Origin: Streptococcus mitis
GTDB taxonomy: Bacteria > Bacillota > Bacilli > Lactobacillales > Streptococcaceae
Length of the DNA stretch: 64,000 bases
Direction of reading: 5' to 3'
Assembly (NCBI RefSeq): GCF_946190375.1
Contig: NZ_CAMIAF010000007.1
Coordinates: 1-64,000 of the forward strand
This document shows, piece by piece, positions 8,931 to 18,817 of the stretch. How positions within the stretch are numbered: the stretch's first letter is position 1; every line of letters starts with the position of its first letter. The position numbers and the translations under genes are program-made. The notes below the pieces were generated by a model. The model ran no database searches and was not told the DNA's origin. It saw nothing but the letters and a program-made list of their open reading frames with translations.

Positions 8931-11900
8931 CTACTTCCTATCTACACTTTTCTTTACTTTTTTGGCATGTACTTGCAATTCTGTTAGCGCTAGGGGACTG
9001 GTCAAACCTTCAAATCGAAGACGAAGGGCATAGGTTTCCACCTTATCAAATTCAAAACGAAGCTCCTCATCCTTATCACTTGAAACTTTTCTAATAGCTG
9101 ATACAGGGCGCCAATTCTCCTCTGGCTTGAGCAAGGAATCCTTATCCAAATGGTTGGGAGTCCGAGGTAAAGTAGGCTCATTCCCTACATAATAATCAAT
9201 AAAAGTAGGCTCCATCGCCACGTATTCTTGATTCTCAACATAATACAAGGTCACGTTATCCACAAATCGCGGTTTTAAAATGCCTGCGTCTCCAAAAAGA
9301 ATGCCCACGCTGGCTTGCTCTGACTTGTCAATCCAAGTATTGGCTGTCGATTTTTTCCGAGCAATGACCTTGTCATTGAGGTAAGAGGCTGGGTGATTTG
9401 GCTCTGAATGAGAAGCAAAAACCAGAGGCAGGTTGGACCCTGTCCACTGATTGGAAATAACTTCCCCATCTACACTAGCATCTGTCACATGAATAGTGAC
9501 TGTTGCTGGCAACTCACAGCCCGCTACCTGTCCTGTGAGAACGCATTCTCCTACCTGAGCATAGACTTGAGAATCAAGCTCATCCCAAGTCACCTTGGCC
9601 GTATCTCGTCTGCCATCTGATAAGACTAGCTTGACTCGGTCTGGTAAGTGTGGGGCTTCCTTGACAAGCGTCCAGACCCTTTCAGGATTAATAGCACAAA
9701 TCCCTTGAACACAAATCTGAGCAGAAGCCTTTATATCCAGCCCCTCAAGATGACCAGATACCGTAAATTCATGAAAGTTTTCCAGATCTTTTTCCGAGAT
9801 TGCCTCCCAAACAACCTTTACTCGTTTTGCACCGCCAAACTCATAGTCCACCAAAACTGAAGATGCCAACTGTGGATAAGTTCCCTTAGCTGTATACAAG
9901 CGAAGTGGTCGTACAGAAACTGCTTGCCCTAGTGAGGTATTTTCTGCCACCTGCAAATGAGTTTGATAGGCCTTCCCTTGATAAATAGCACTAATAACCA
10001 AGTCTCCTGCAGACAAGCAATGAAGCACTCCCTGCTTGATAATGGCGTGGGCACTACCACTCGTCTCCCAAATCACTTCACTATTCCCCACCTTGTTCAC
10101 AGGGTTATCCACAGTTTGTGGATAAAGTCCAATAGCTGGGGAAGCCCCTTCTTGTAATCCTGCCTGCTTGTCCACTCGAATCTCAAATAAGCGCTGGTTT
10201 TTCACTGGCTGGCAATCAAAAGCCTCTCCCACTAAGAGATCAAAACTTGCTGTCTCTAGTCCTCTGGCACTAGCCTTTACTCTCACTAGACCCACCTGCT
10301 CCAAGCTCTGAACTAAAACAACACCCCTGCCATGAAAGGCTTTCCTCTTAAACCGACCATTTTTCTGAGCCTTGTAACGTTCACGACTGGCCTGCCTACC
10401 ATTATCCACACCTACAATGCGAGCAGGGCCTTCAATTTCAAAATGAAGTTGATTGGAAGCAGTCGGCACCCAATTTCCATCCTTGTCCAATACATCAAAA
10501 TAGAGATAGAGGAGGTCTTGCCCATCTGGCTCCAGTTGTGATTTCTCGGCATGTAACCCGATTTTGGTTGGCTTACCTGCAGTCACCACCCTATCTTCTG
10601 CCACAAGCTGACCTTTACGGTCATAGGCCACAGCACGCAATTCTCCCGGTTGATAGGGCAAACGCCATTCAAGATAGAGCTGGTCATAACCTTGTCCCTC
10701 TTGGTATTTTCTACCATCTGAAGTCCATTTTTCCTGAAAAGTCTTTCTGCCTTGGGATTTTCCATTGAGAAATAGCTCTACTGAACTAGCATTTGAATAC
10801 ACTCTAACAGGGATATCCCCATACTTATCCACAACTTGTTGATAACTCTTGTGGATTTCCCAATTCCAGTGGGGTAAAATATGAACCATAGGATGCTGAT
10901 CCAGATCCAACCACTGACTTTGATAGAGATAATAGTCATTTTTAGGAATCCCTGCTGTGTCCACAATCCCAAAATAAGAACTCTTGACAGGCGTGTCATT
11001 TTGATTGTGCCAAGGAGTCGGCTCACCAATATAGTCCACTCCTGTCCAGATAAACTGACCTGCATAGTCTAGACGATTTCTATCTGCTATCCAAGAAGCC
11101 GTCGCTGTCTTCCCCCAAGGAACCCGATCATTGCCATAGTCCGACTGTTCAAAATTTCGCAAGCGGCGATTATCCCCAACCCATTCCTTATCTGGGCGAA
11201 AATAGCTGTCACGCGTCCTTGTAGCCGATGAGGTTTCAGATCCGTAAAGTCGCCACTTGGGATGTCTTTTGCGAATCCCATCAATATTGTCTTCTGAGTA
11301 ATTCAAACCCACTACATCCAACAAATCAGCAATCTTTTCATGACCTCCAGAACCATCGCCAAAGCGGAATTGATCCATTCCCATGGTCACAAAACGACTA
11401 TCATCCACTTCCTTGACCCTTCCTAGCAAGCGTTTGATAGTCTTCAATGAATGAGCATCGCCATTTGCTTCACTGACTTCATTTCCCAAGGACCACATAA
11501 AGATAGCTGGATTGTTCTTACCACGTTCAATCATAGTGCGCAAATCATAATCTGACCAGAAATCGCCTGCTTTCGCTTCTGGATGAGTCGCTTCTTCCTC
11601 AAAAAAGCGACCATAATCATATTCTTTCTTGCCTCCATACCAGGTATCAAAGGCTTCTTCTTGGATGAGTAGGCCCATTTTGGCAGCCACATCTAGCAAG
11701 ATGCTACTGCCTGGATTATGGGTGATTCGAATCGCATTGACACCCATTTCCTTCATCTGGCGCAATCGTCTCTCAGTAGCTGACCTGTTTCCCACAGCTC
11801 CCAGCGCTCCATAGTCATGGTGGAGACAAACCCCATGAATCTTCAACCAGCGACCATTTAGAAAGAGACCCTTATCCGCTTGCCAATCCATATAACGGTA

Positions 11901-12719
11901 ACCAAAGGTCTCCTCTTCTTCATCAACTAAAATTCCATTTTTGTAAAGGCGATTCTTCAATTGGTAAAGGTAAGGATGATCAATATCCCAAAGCAAAGGT
12001 TGGAAAATTGATATGGCTTGTTTGAAATGATGTTTTTCCCCAGGCTCGATCATTGCAGAGTCTGTTGCCTGCCAGTCAGAAATACGCTGTCCCTCATACC
12101 AGATACTCTGTTCTAAATATACCAACACAGACTGAGGCCCGTCATTTGAAACCTTGCTTTCAAGCTGAGTTTCAACCCATCCATCTCTTTGTTCCTCGAG
12201 CTTGGGACTTTCTATCTTAATCCCATATAAATCTATATGAACTGCATCTGTAATCAACAATTTTACTTCTCGGTAAATACCGCTACCAGAGTACCAACGA
12301 CTGCTAGGTTGCTGATTGTCCACAAAAACTGCAAGCTGGTTGGCTGTACCATCATTTCTTAGATAAGGCGTGATATCATAAGAAAAGGGTGTATAGCCAT
12401 TGGGATAATAGCCCAACACTTGCCCGTTTATATAGACTTGGGCATTCATGTAAACTCCATCAAAGAGCAAACGTACTGATACAAGACTGGTATCATCTTC
12501 CAAGTAGAACTGTGTACGGTACCAGGCCTGACCACCATTTAGCTGTCCACCCTCATTTTGCGCTGGCGAATACTGATCAAAATCATTGTAAATACTCCAG
12601 TCATGTGGCACTTGAATAGCCTGCCAATTTTCCCTCTGAAAATCCGACACCAAGGCTTCTTCTTTCCCCACCTCTTGACTAAAAAACCAGTGATTTCGTA
12701 AAACTTCTTCTCTTCTCAT
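8931..12719 (-). CDS. GH2 beta-galactosidase-type glycoside hydrolase, 1,262 residues
   Basis: Order of domains: GH2 sugar-binding (residues ~1-190), Ig-like, then a TIM barrel with KIHGVCLHHD, SLGNEVSEANG (Glu414, expected acid/base) and LYGSETSSATR (Glu495, expected nucleophile). C-terminal beta domains follow (DUF4982-like, two Big_4-like modules near 920-1080, and a distal discoidin-like module). The catalytic half resembles pneumococcal BgaA, but here there is no signal peptide and no LPXTG, so it is predicted to be cytoplasmic, which is odd for a protein with several binding-type modules. First gene of a two-gene unit with GH29. The start has AGAGGAA at proper spacing. Exact substrate (beta-1,4-galactose versus another beta-linked sugar) is unproven. 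Confidence 0.85.
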   Translation of the reverse strand: MRREEVLRNHWFFSQEVGKEEALVSDFQRENWQAIQVPHDWSIYNDFDQYSPAQNEGGQLNGGQAWYRTQFYLEDDTSLVSVRLLFDGVYMNAQVYINGQVLGYYPNGYTPFSYDITPYLRNDGTANQLAVFVDNQQPSSRWYSGSGIYREVKLLITDAVHIDLYGIKIESPKLEEQRDGWVETQLESKVSNDGPQSVLVYLEQSIWYEGQRISDWQATDSAMIEPGEKHHFKQAISIFQPLLWDIDHPYLYQLKNRLYKNGILVDEEEETFGYRYMDWQADKGLFLNGRWLKIHGVCLHHDYGALGAVGNRSATERRLRQMKEMGVNAIRITHNPGSSILLDVAAKMGLLIQEEAFDTWYGGKKEYDYGRFFEEEATHPEAKAGDFWSDYDLRTMIERGKNNPAIFMWSLGNEVSEANGDAHSLKTIKRLLGRVKEVDDSRFVTMGMDQFRFGDGSGGHEKIADLLDVVGLNYSEDNIDGIRKRHPKWRLYGSETSSATRTRDSYFRPDKEWVGDNRRLRNFEQSDYGNDRVPWGKTATASWIADRNRLDYAGQFIWTGVDYIGEPTPWHNQNDTPVKSSYFGIVDTAGIPKNDYYLYQSQWLDLDQHPMVHILPHWNWEIHKSYQQVVDKYGDIPVRVYSNASSVELFLNGKSQGRKTFQEKWTSDGRKYQEGQGYDQLYLEWRLPYQPGELRAVAYDRKGQLVAEDRVVTAGKPTKIGLHAEKSQLEPDGQDLLYLYFDVLDKDGNWVPTASNQLHFEIEGPARIVGVDNGRQASRERYKAQKNGRFKRKAFHGRGVVLVQSLEQVGLVRVKASARGLETASFDLLVGEAFDCQPVKNQRLFEIRVDKQAGLQEGASPAIGLYPQTVDNPVNKVGNSEVIWETSGSAHAIIKQGVLHCLSAGDLVISAIYQGKAYQTHLQVAENTSLGQAVSVRPLRLYTAKGTYPQLASSVLVDYEFGGAKRVKVVWEAISEKDLENFHEFTVSGHLEGLDIKASAQICVQGICAINPERVWTLVKEAPHLPDRVKLVLSDGRRDTAKVTWDELDSQVYAQVGECVLTGQVAGCELPATVTIHVTDASVDGEVISNQWTGSNLPLVFASHSEPNHPASYLNDKVIARKKSTANTWIDKSEQASVGILFGDAGILKPRFVDNVTLYYVENQEYVAMEPTFIDYYVGNEPTLPRTPNHLDKDSLLKPEENWRPVSAIRKVSSDKDEELRFEFDKVETYALRLRFEGLTSPLALTELQVHAKKVKKSVDRK

Positions 12720-12754
12720 ACAAGCATTCCTCTTTAAACGATTCGATTTACTTG

Positions 12755-12785
12755 ACTATAGCACAAAACAAAAGCGCTTTCAATA
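12755..12785 (-). promoter_or_regulatory. GH2-GH29 promoter with overlapping cre site
   Basis: Minus-strand TTGAAA (12778-12783), 17-bp spacer, TATAGT (12755-12760) preceded by TG. The -35 is embedded in TTGAAAGCGCTTTTG, a near-ideal CcpA operator, so repression by preferred sugars is expected by direct promoter occlusion. Confidence 0.75.
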
Positions 12786-12904
12786 CGTCCTCCATCACTC
12801 CCTAAATACTCAGAAAAGATTCTATAATTTGTGGAGGAGTCTGAAAATCATTCCATATTCAAGCAAACTTTAATTTTCAAGAAATAAGGTCGAACCTTAC
12901 AAGA

Positions 12905-12947
12905 GCCCAAAAAACACCCCTCTGAATGTTCATTCCAGAGAGATGTT
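12905..12947 (-). terminator. Terminator after the M26 protease gene
   Basis: Long minus-strand hairpin (about 16 bp with one bulge and G-U pairs, AA loop) followed by TTTTTT, just beyond the stop at 12957. Confidence 0.85.
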
Positions 12948-12956
12948 CCTTTTGTC

Positions 12957-15900
12957 TTAACTATTGTAAATCGATTGTCTAAAGTCATCTGAATCTTTGA
13001 GATAAGCTTTATAAATCGCTTTTTTCAGTTTTTGAACTGGTGTTTCGATAAGCTCAAACTTTTTAGCCGTGATATTTCCTGCTTTTATCTGTTTCAACTC
13101 CTCTTGGACAGCTTTATGCATCAATTCACTTAACTTCTGACCTGTCAGACTTATTTGCTGACCTTCATATTGGATTGTCAAAGGTTTCAATTGATCAATC
13201 TTAGCTACCCTTTCCTTAAACTGTGCTTTTTTAAACTCAGCATAACTCTTACCATTCAAAATTTTATTGAAAATGTAAATATCAGATAAAGGCTTGTTCT
13301 CAGACTCTGCTGCTTGTTTGTATTGATTTGATACATAAGGTACAAATCCTTCATAATAGCCCAAAGCAGCCATCAATTCAAAGGCTTGTTTTCTAAAGGT
13401 GATATCCCCACTCATACCAGAGTCATTTTGACTAACACCATAAATGGTATCAAACATATCAACAGTATAGTAACCATTTGCTGCAATTTTACCTTTATCT
13501 GAAAAACCAGCAATGATATAACGATTGACTAGGATATGATTGTCAATCAAACTATCAATATCTGTCAATTTTTTGGCATCTTCTAAGGTCAGAGCTTGAA
13601 TCTCCTCACTCTTATGAGTCGGTTTAACTGCTGTATTACGGTAATCTACCCAAGTTCTAGGACCTGTTGAAGTGATTGGCGTTATTTTTTTGAAATAACT
13701 CATCTTGTCTTCTGCAGATAAGCCTTTACTTGCTTCAGCTTCTAGGTAATCTAGAGTATAAAGGACATCGAAACTTCCCTTCATATAAGATTTCAAATCT
13801 TCTGCTGTTTTAAATCGATCAGGTGTTTTATTGTAAAATCCATTCTTATCACTCTCATCATATACAAAGTTGAGATTGAAATAAGTATCCTTTTCTGGAT
13901 TATAGGAGTTTTCAAAAATACCACGCGCATAAAACTCTGCTCCTGTACCATCTCGACGACCGTGATTATTAAACAAGACCGTTCTATCTAGTAAGTGCGT
14001 CATTTCATGAGAATAAGTCGCTGAACCTCTATCATCCAAAACCCTATCTATAAAGTAACGGACACCTAATCCATTAGCCTCAGCTCCCACCTTACTTACT
14101 GGAGAATAGTAATTCATAGGAGTCATAAACTGGTCGACTCCCTTATCAGCTCCACTACCAGTAGCTGGTGACCAAGTGCTATCAATCTGTGCATTCGGAT
14201 TACTTGTATATTTCTTCATCGTATCAATAATCAAGCGATTTGTCAGCAACTTATCACGATTTTCTGGTTTTGTTATACGATAAAGAGTATCAACATAGTT
14301 GGCTTGTTGTACAGCCGCCTTTTCAATTAAAGACTTGACTCTAGCAAGCTCAGCCTGGTACTTAGTTGGATTAGACTGGGCAAGAGAAGTATCTATATAG
14401 GAACCAATATTACCATAAGTAATCGTCGCCATATTACTAATCACGTAAACATTTGGTTCTTTCACATTCAAAAGTCCCAAAATAGCAGCCATATTAGCCT
14501 CTTGTTTACGAGGATCCTTTTCCCCAGCTGTCAACTTGCTATACAGACCGACATGCGCTGAAGGATTTTCCTTAGATGATTTTTCAACAATCATAGCTTG
14601 GCTAGATTTTTTAAGCCAAGTATCCGCATCATCTGACGTAAATAGTTGGCGATTGCTGTCTAAAAATTCCTTCAAGCTAGCCTTACCTGTAATGGTAGAT
14701 AAATACTTTGTAAATGTTTGAGGACTATTGGTCAACTTCATCTCTTCATAAGACATAGATCCTAGTTTCTTCAAACTATCTAAGGCTGTCATTGTCTTAT
14801 TACCAAATGAACTTGGATTAAAGGCCAGAATATCACGAATATTCGTGTCCCCAAATTGAATATTATAAAAACGATTGATATAAGACAGTCCCAACAAGAT
14901 CTGCTCTTTGTATTGTTCAAGCTCTTGTTTGACCTTGCTGCGATTTTCAGGGGTATCTCCTATAATTCCCAATGTATGCGAGGCTATCTTTTTGAAACTT
15001 GACTCAGCTTGCGTCTTCGTCTGATCAAAGCTTTCTTGAATTGACAGTTTTTGAAGATACTCTGTGCGCAACATATCTTTGACTTCTTGGTCAGTGATAT
15101 TTGGGTGTGTTTTTCTGAGCGCAATTCTCCTTGTTATAATATCTCGAGGATCATAGACAGGCTCCAACTGTGCTTTTAGTTTACTGTCATGTAAGAAGTC
15201 TACTGAGCTCGCGCTTGTGGTCAGAGCAGACACATCCACAGCATCTTCTCTCTCACTATTAGCTGGAAGTAAGTGTGGTTTATCCTCCTGACTACCAACT
15301 AAAACAACTCTCGGTTTCATTGGTTTTGTTATTTGGCTCGCTTCTTGGGGATTAACCAATTCACCAGTTTGTTCATTGATGGCGTAGGTTCTGGTAAGTG
15401 TATTTTCACCAACTTCACCCTCAGAAGCTATCTTTTCCATATTTTTAGCAAGAGAAGGATCCTCTCTTCGCTCCTCGGTAACAGAAATCGGTTGTATTAC
15501 TTTTTCCACATTACCAACTTGAATCACTTTATCGACTGCTGAATTTACTTGTTTAGTAGTATCAGATACCGTCACCTGACCTGTTGCCTTGTCTAGTTGA
15601 TAAGTCGTCCTAGTTTCCACCGAACCATCACGCCCTGCAACCGCTACTTTCTCTTGTCTGAACTCCAAAGCAGGATTCACTTGGTAAATCGTTTTATGAG
15701 ATAGGACAGTAGTTTCAACACTCGGTTTAGTTCCAACTTCTACAACTTGATCAACTTTGTTAGCTACTATTTTGACAGTTTTATTCTCAGAAATATTTCC
15801 ACTTGCTTGATCTTTAGTATAAGTAGTAGTAACTTGTTCTTGTCCCTCAACACCCGGAATTTTTACTCTTGTAACGCCGTGGTCTAGTTCCTCATTCTTT

Positions 15901-17474
15901 TCATAAACGGTTTCATAAGGGACGGCTTTGGTCTCCACTTTGGTCTGAGGAAGTTGAGTGTCTTCTTTATACTCTGGGAGAGTCTCCTGTATCTCAGGCT
16001 CACCGGAAACACCGCCTTCATAAGATGGAAGAGACGGCTCTACCGAAGGTTCACCGGAAACACCGCCTTCATAAGATGGAAGCATTGGTTCTACCAAGGA
16101 CTCACCGGAAACACCGCCTTCATATGATGGAAGCGCTGGTTCTACCAAGGACTCACCGGAAACACCGCCTTCATAAGAGGGAAGGGACGGTTCCACCAAG
16201 GACTCGCCGGAAACACCGCCCTCATAAGATGGAAGAGACGGCTCTACCGAAGGATCACCGGAAACACCACCTTCATAAGAGGGAAGCGCTGGTTCTACCA
16301 AGGACTCACCGGAAACACCGCCTTCATAAGATAGAAGGGACGGTTCCACCAAGGATTCGCCGGAAACACCGCCCTCATAAGACGGAAGAGGTGGTTGGAC
16401 TTCCGGGGCTAGGCTTATACCATTTTCTTGAGATGCCTTATCTTTTGTCCCAACCAGAATCACCTGAGTAACTGGTTCACGAAGCACCTCTCTCCCTATT
16501 TCATTGCGCGTAACCACACCATCAATAATCCTTACTTCTGTTAAGATTCGTTCTTGTCCCTTGGCACCTTCTATAGAAATTCTTTTTTCTCCCTTAGCCA
16601 GAGTTGGGTCAGATTGAAATTGAGTTTCAAACTCTATCTCCCCTATCCTAACTTCCAGTTCTGGCTTGTCTTCAATAACAGTTTTCATTCCTTCATCTGG
16701 TACTTTTTTAGACTCAATACTCATACTTTTTTCAGGAGTTGGATTTAAAACATGCTCAACTGCGTAGGATGGTTGAGGAGATTGCACAAGGTCTTCAGTC
16801 GAGCTAAAATGAGATGCCAACTGTGGTACAATCTTCTTAGACTGAGATTCTGAACTTTCCTCCTTTTGAGATAATACTGGCGACTCTACCTTATCAACAG
16901 AAAGTTCCTTGCTAGCACTATCTCTTACCAAATAATATCCCGTAAATTCATATCCTTGAACTGTTTCAGGACTTGGTAAAAACTGACCTTCTACTCTCTT
17001 AACAAGGGCTGGTTGCAATTCTACCAGATTTTCTAAAGCAGAGATGGATGCTCCCAAGCCACCAACAGCAAAGACTGTCACAAGGAAGTAAGACGCTCCC
17101 TTTTTTCTCTTGATTAAAGTGAAGGAAAGCAATAATAATCCTGCTCCCAAGATAAACATCCCATCATTAGAAAACAGACCTGTTTCTGGTAATCTTGTAG
17201 CCAATTTTCGATAGACAAAATAGTATTCTTTTCCCTCTTTTACCTCAATTTTATTCTCTTCAAACCATTGCAACTCAGATTTCAACTTTTCAGGTAAATC
17301 CTGCTCATCCAAGTAATGACTTGAAATTAGTGTTGAAGTCGTTTCTGTAGCCTGTACGGGTTGAGCCCCCATACCAGCAAAAAATAAACTCGTTCCTAGC
17401 AAGACCGAACAAGCTCCTATTGTATATTTTCTCAAAGAAAAACGCTGCTTTCTCTCAAATTGAAATTCTTTCAT
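12957..17474 (-). CDS. M26 family zinc metalloprotease (IgA1 protease / Zmp type)
   Basis: 1,505 residues from ATG 17474, chosen because AGGA sits about 10 bases upstream; an in-frame ATG five codons earlier is possible. N-terminal YSIRK-like signal (FSLRKYTIGACSVLLG), then LPETG at residues 95-99 followed by two hydrophobic segments: the N-terminal sortase signal typical of this family. Next come a G5-like repeat, eight copies of a 17-residue proline-rich repeat (LPSYEGGVSGESLVEPS), three more G5-like repeats and the catalytic domain with HEMTH (1156-1160) and Glu1180. Family members cut human IgA1 hinge or other host glycoproteins at the cell surface. It is shorter than the usual 1,800-2,000 residues: no GLUG-like beta-helix segment is visible between the G5 repeats and the catalytic part. 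Substrate cannot be assigned. Confidence 0.88.
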   Translation of the reverse strand: MKEFQFERKQRFSLRKYTIGACSVLLGTSLFFAGMGAQPVQATETTSTLISSHYLDEQDLPEKLKSELQWFEENKIEVKEGKEYYFVYRKLATRLPETGLFSNDGMFILGAGLLLLSFTLIKRKKGASYFLVTVFAVGGLGASISALENLVELQPALVKRVEGQFLPSPETVQGYEFTGYYLVRDSASKELSVDKVESPVLSQKEESSESQSKKIVPQLASHFSSTEDLVQSPQPSYAVEHVLNPTPEKSMSIESKKVPDEGMKTVIEDKPELEVRIGEIEFETQFQSDPTLAKGEKRISIEGAKGQERILTEVRIIDGVVTRNEIGREVLREPVTQVILVGTKDKASQENGISLAPEVQPPLPSYEGGVSGESLVEPSLLSYEGGVSGESLVEPALPSYEGGVSGDPSVEPSLPSYEGGVSGESLVEPSLPSYEGGVSGESLVEPALPSYEGGVSGESLVEPMLPSYEGGVSGEPSVEPSLPSYEGGVSGEPEIQETLPEYKEDTQLPQTKVETKAVPYETVYEKNEELDHGVTRVKIPGVEGQEQVTTTYTKDQASGNISENKTVKIVANKVDQVVEVGTKPSVETTVLSHKTIYQVNPALEFRQEKVAVAGRDGSVETRTTYQLDKATGQVTVSDTTKQVNSAVDKVIQVGNVEKVIQPISVTEERREDPSLAKNMEKIASEGEVGENTLTRTYAINEQTGELVNPQEASQITKPMKPRVVLVGSQEDKPHLLPANSEREDAVDVSALTTSASSVDFLHDSKLKAQLEPVYDPRDIITRRIALRKTHPNITDQEVKDMLRTEYLQKLSIQESFDQTKTQAESSFKKIASHTLGIIGDTPENRSKVKQELEQYKEQILLGLSYINRFYNIQFGDTNIRDILAFNPSSFGNKTMTALDSLKKLGSMSYEEMKLTNSPQTFTKYLSTITGKASLKEFLDSNRQLFTSDDADTWLKKSSQAMIVEKSSKENPSAHVGLYSKLTAGEKDPRKQEANMAAILGLLNVKEPNVYVISNMATITYGNIGSYIDTSLAQSNPTKYQAELARVKSLIEKAAVQQANYVDTLYRITKPENRDKLLTNRLIIDTMKKYTSNPNAQIDSTWSPATGSGADKGVDQFMTPMNYYSPVSKVGAEANGLGVRYFIDRVLDDRGSATYSHEMTHLLDRTVLFNNHGRRDGTGAEFYARGIFENSYNPEKDTYFNLNFVYDESDKNGFYNKTPDRFKTAEDLKSYMKGSFDVLYTLDYLEAEASKGLSAEDKMSYFKKITPITSTGPRTWVDYRNTAVKPTHKSEEIQALTLEDAKKLTDIDSLIDNHILVNRYIIAGFSDKGKIAANGYYTVDMFDTIYGVSQNDSGMSGDITFRKQAFELMAALGYYEGFVPYVSNQYKQAAESENKPLSDIYIFNKILNGKSYAEFKKAQFKERVAKIDQLKPLTIQYEGQQISLTGQKLSELMHKAVQEELKQIKAGNITAKKFELIETPVQKLKKAIYKAYLKDSDDFRQSIYNS
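15985..16392. repeat. Eight 51-bp tandem repeats in the M26 protease gene
   Basis: In-frame 51-bp units encode SYEGGVSG followed by ESLVEP, EPSVEP, DPSVEP or EPEIQE variants. Units differ at a few codons, so this is a mature but slippage-prone array. It sits in the extracellular stalk between G5-like domains and probably sets the distance of the catalytic domain from the wall. The opposite strand carries a spurious open frame across the array. Confidence 0.9.
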
Positions 17475-17508
17475 CCCATATCCTATCATTCATTATTACT
17501 GTATAGTT

Positions 17509-17537
17509 AGTATATCAGAAATAATTTGTATTCACAA
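17509..17537 (-). promoter_or_regulatory. Promoter of the M26 protease gene
   Basis: Minus-strand TTGTGA (17532-17537), 17-bp spacer, TATACT (17509-17514), about 35 bases before the chosen start. Confidence 0.6.
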
Positions 17538-17643
17538 ATCTTTCTAGTTATTCCCTTATCATTCCAAATTAAGGGAAATAACATACAATAATTTTAGTTA
17601 AATGTATATCAATGTTCTTTGCTTTTCTTAACAAATGCAATGC

Positions 17644-17669
17644 AAAAAGAGCCTGTTGCCAAGCTCTTT
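17644..17669 (-). terminator. Terminator after the SPFH gene
   Basis: Minus-strand AAAGAGC stem pairing with GCTCTTTTT across a 10-base loop, directly after the stop at 17676. Confidence 0.75.
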
Positions 17670-17675
17670 AGTCTA

Positions 17676-18575
17676 TTATTTCTTCTCAGCGCGAAGGGCT
17701 GACAAGATTTGAGTACGGATATCATCCACACCATTTGGCGTATTTGGTAAAAAGATAGTTTGGTTTCCTTTAGAGGCAAAGGTATTCAAGGTATCCAAAT
17801 ACTGGTTAGTCAAAAGAATGGACATGATTTGTTCTTCTGTCATGCCAACATTGGCTTCCTTGAGTTCGGTGATAGACTCTGCCAATCCATCCACAATCGC
17901 CTTACGTTGTTGGGCAATCCCCACACCATGAAGGCGGTCTTTTTCTGCTTCGGCTTCAGCTGCAGTGACGATTTTAATCTTGTCAGCTTCAGCCAATTCT
18001 TGCGCTGCAACACGCTTACGTTGGGCCGCATTGATTTCATTCATGGATTGCTTAACTTCTGCATCAGGTTCGACCTTGGTAATCAAGGTTTTCACGATAA
18101 TATAACCGTAAGTTGTCATTTCTTCCGCTACTTGGTGTTGAACCTCAAGGGCAATCTCATCTTTTTTCTCAAACAATTCGTCCAAGGTTAATTTGGGAAC
18201 GGAAGAGCGAAGGGCATCTTCGATATAAGATTTAATCTGAGATTCTGGACGCATGAGTTTATAGTAGGCATCTGTTACGCTCTGCTCATTGACACGATAC
18301 TGGGTCGCTACATTCATCATAACGAACACATTGTCCTTGGTCTTGGTCTCAACCACAATATCGCTTTGCAACAAGCGCAACTGAATCCGCGCTGCAATCG
18401 AGTCAATTCCAAAAGGCAAGCGAATATGAATACCGCTATTGGCAACCTTTTGATATTTCCCAAAGCGTTCAATAATCGCCACCGACTGCTGACGAACCAC
18501 ATAAACTGTACTCAGTGTGACTATCACCAATAGGAGCACACAAACCACCACAAAAATCATCAAAAATGTTGCCAT
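17676..18575 (-). CDS. SPFH/stomatin-like membrane protein (slipin/QmcA type)
   Basis: 299 residues from ATG 18575, which has GGAGG upstream; a longer in-frame start 14 codons earlier is less likely. One N-terminal membrane helix (residues ~2-25), then the SPFH/band-7 domain beginning QQSVAIIERFGKY, followed by an Ala/Glu-rich coiled coil (QELAEADKIKIVTAAEAEAE) and a C-terminal helix. Members oligomerise on the membrane and organise proteases or lipid microdomains; the specific partner here is unknown. It stands alone between two terminators. An extended -10 lies about 30 bases upstream. Confidence 0.85.
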   Translation of the reverse strand: MATFLMIFVVVCVLLLVIVTLSTVYVVRQQSVAIIERFGKYQKVANSGIHIRLPFGIDSIAARIQLRLLQSDIVVETKTKDNVFVMMNVATQYRVNEQSVTDAYYKLMRPESQIKSYIEDALRSSVPKLTLDELFEKKDEIALEVQHQVAEEMTTYGYIIVKTLITKVEPDAEVKQSMNEINAAQRKRVAAQELAEADKIKIVTAAEAEAEKDRLHGVGIAQQRKAIVDGLAESITELKEANVGMTEEQIMSILLTNQYLDTLNTFASKGNQTIFLPNTPNGVDDIRTQILSALRAEKK

Positions 18576-18605
18576 TATCGTGACCTCCATTATTATTTTT
18601 CCTGT

Positions 18606-18635
18606 ATTATAGCACATTTAAAGAAGGCTGTGTAA
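18606..18635 (-). promoter_or_regulatory. Promoter of the SPFH gene
   Basis: Minus-strand TTACAC (18630-18635), 18-bp spacer, TATAAT (18606-18611) preceded by TGC. Confidence 0.6.
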
Positions 18636-18756
18636 TTTTTACTGCGATTTTTCCTGAAATGTCAATAATTAGAGGTGAAACTACATTTCAAGTCAGCAAT
18701 CGCTTTTTTCATTACATTAACTTCTATAGAATCTTCATCCATAGTCAGGGAATAAC

Positions 18757-18785
18757 TTGCCTTAACTTTTCTCTCGTGCTATACT
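18757..18785 (+). promoter_or_regulatory. Promoter of the lipoprotein phosphatase gene
   Basis: TTGCCT (18757-18762), 17-bp spacer, TATACT (18780-18785) with TGC ahead of it; about 32 bases before the start codon. Confidence 0.65.
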
Positions 18786-18817
18786 ATTTATTGAAATGAA
18801 TGAATAGGAGATATTTC

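Noticed and set aside
16025-16471. 148-codon plus-strand frame with RKHRLHK repeats
   Set aside because: Exact shadow of the 51-bp repeat array of the M26 protease; its repetition follows from the array.
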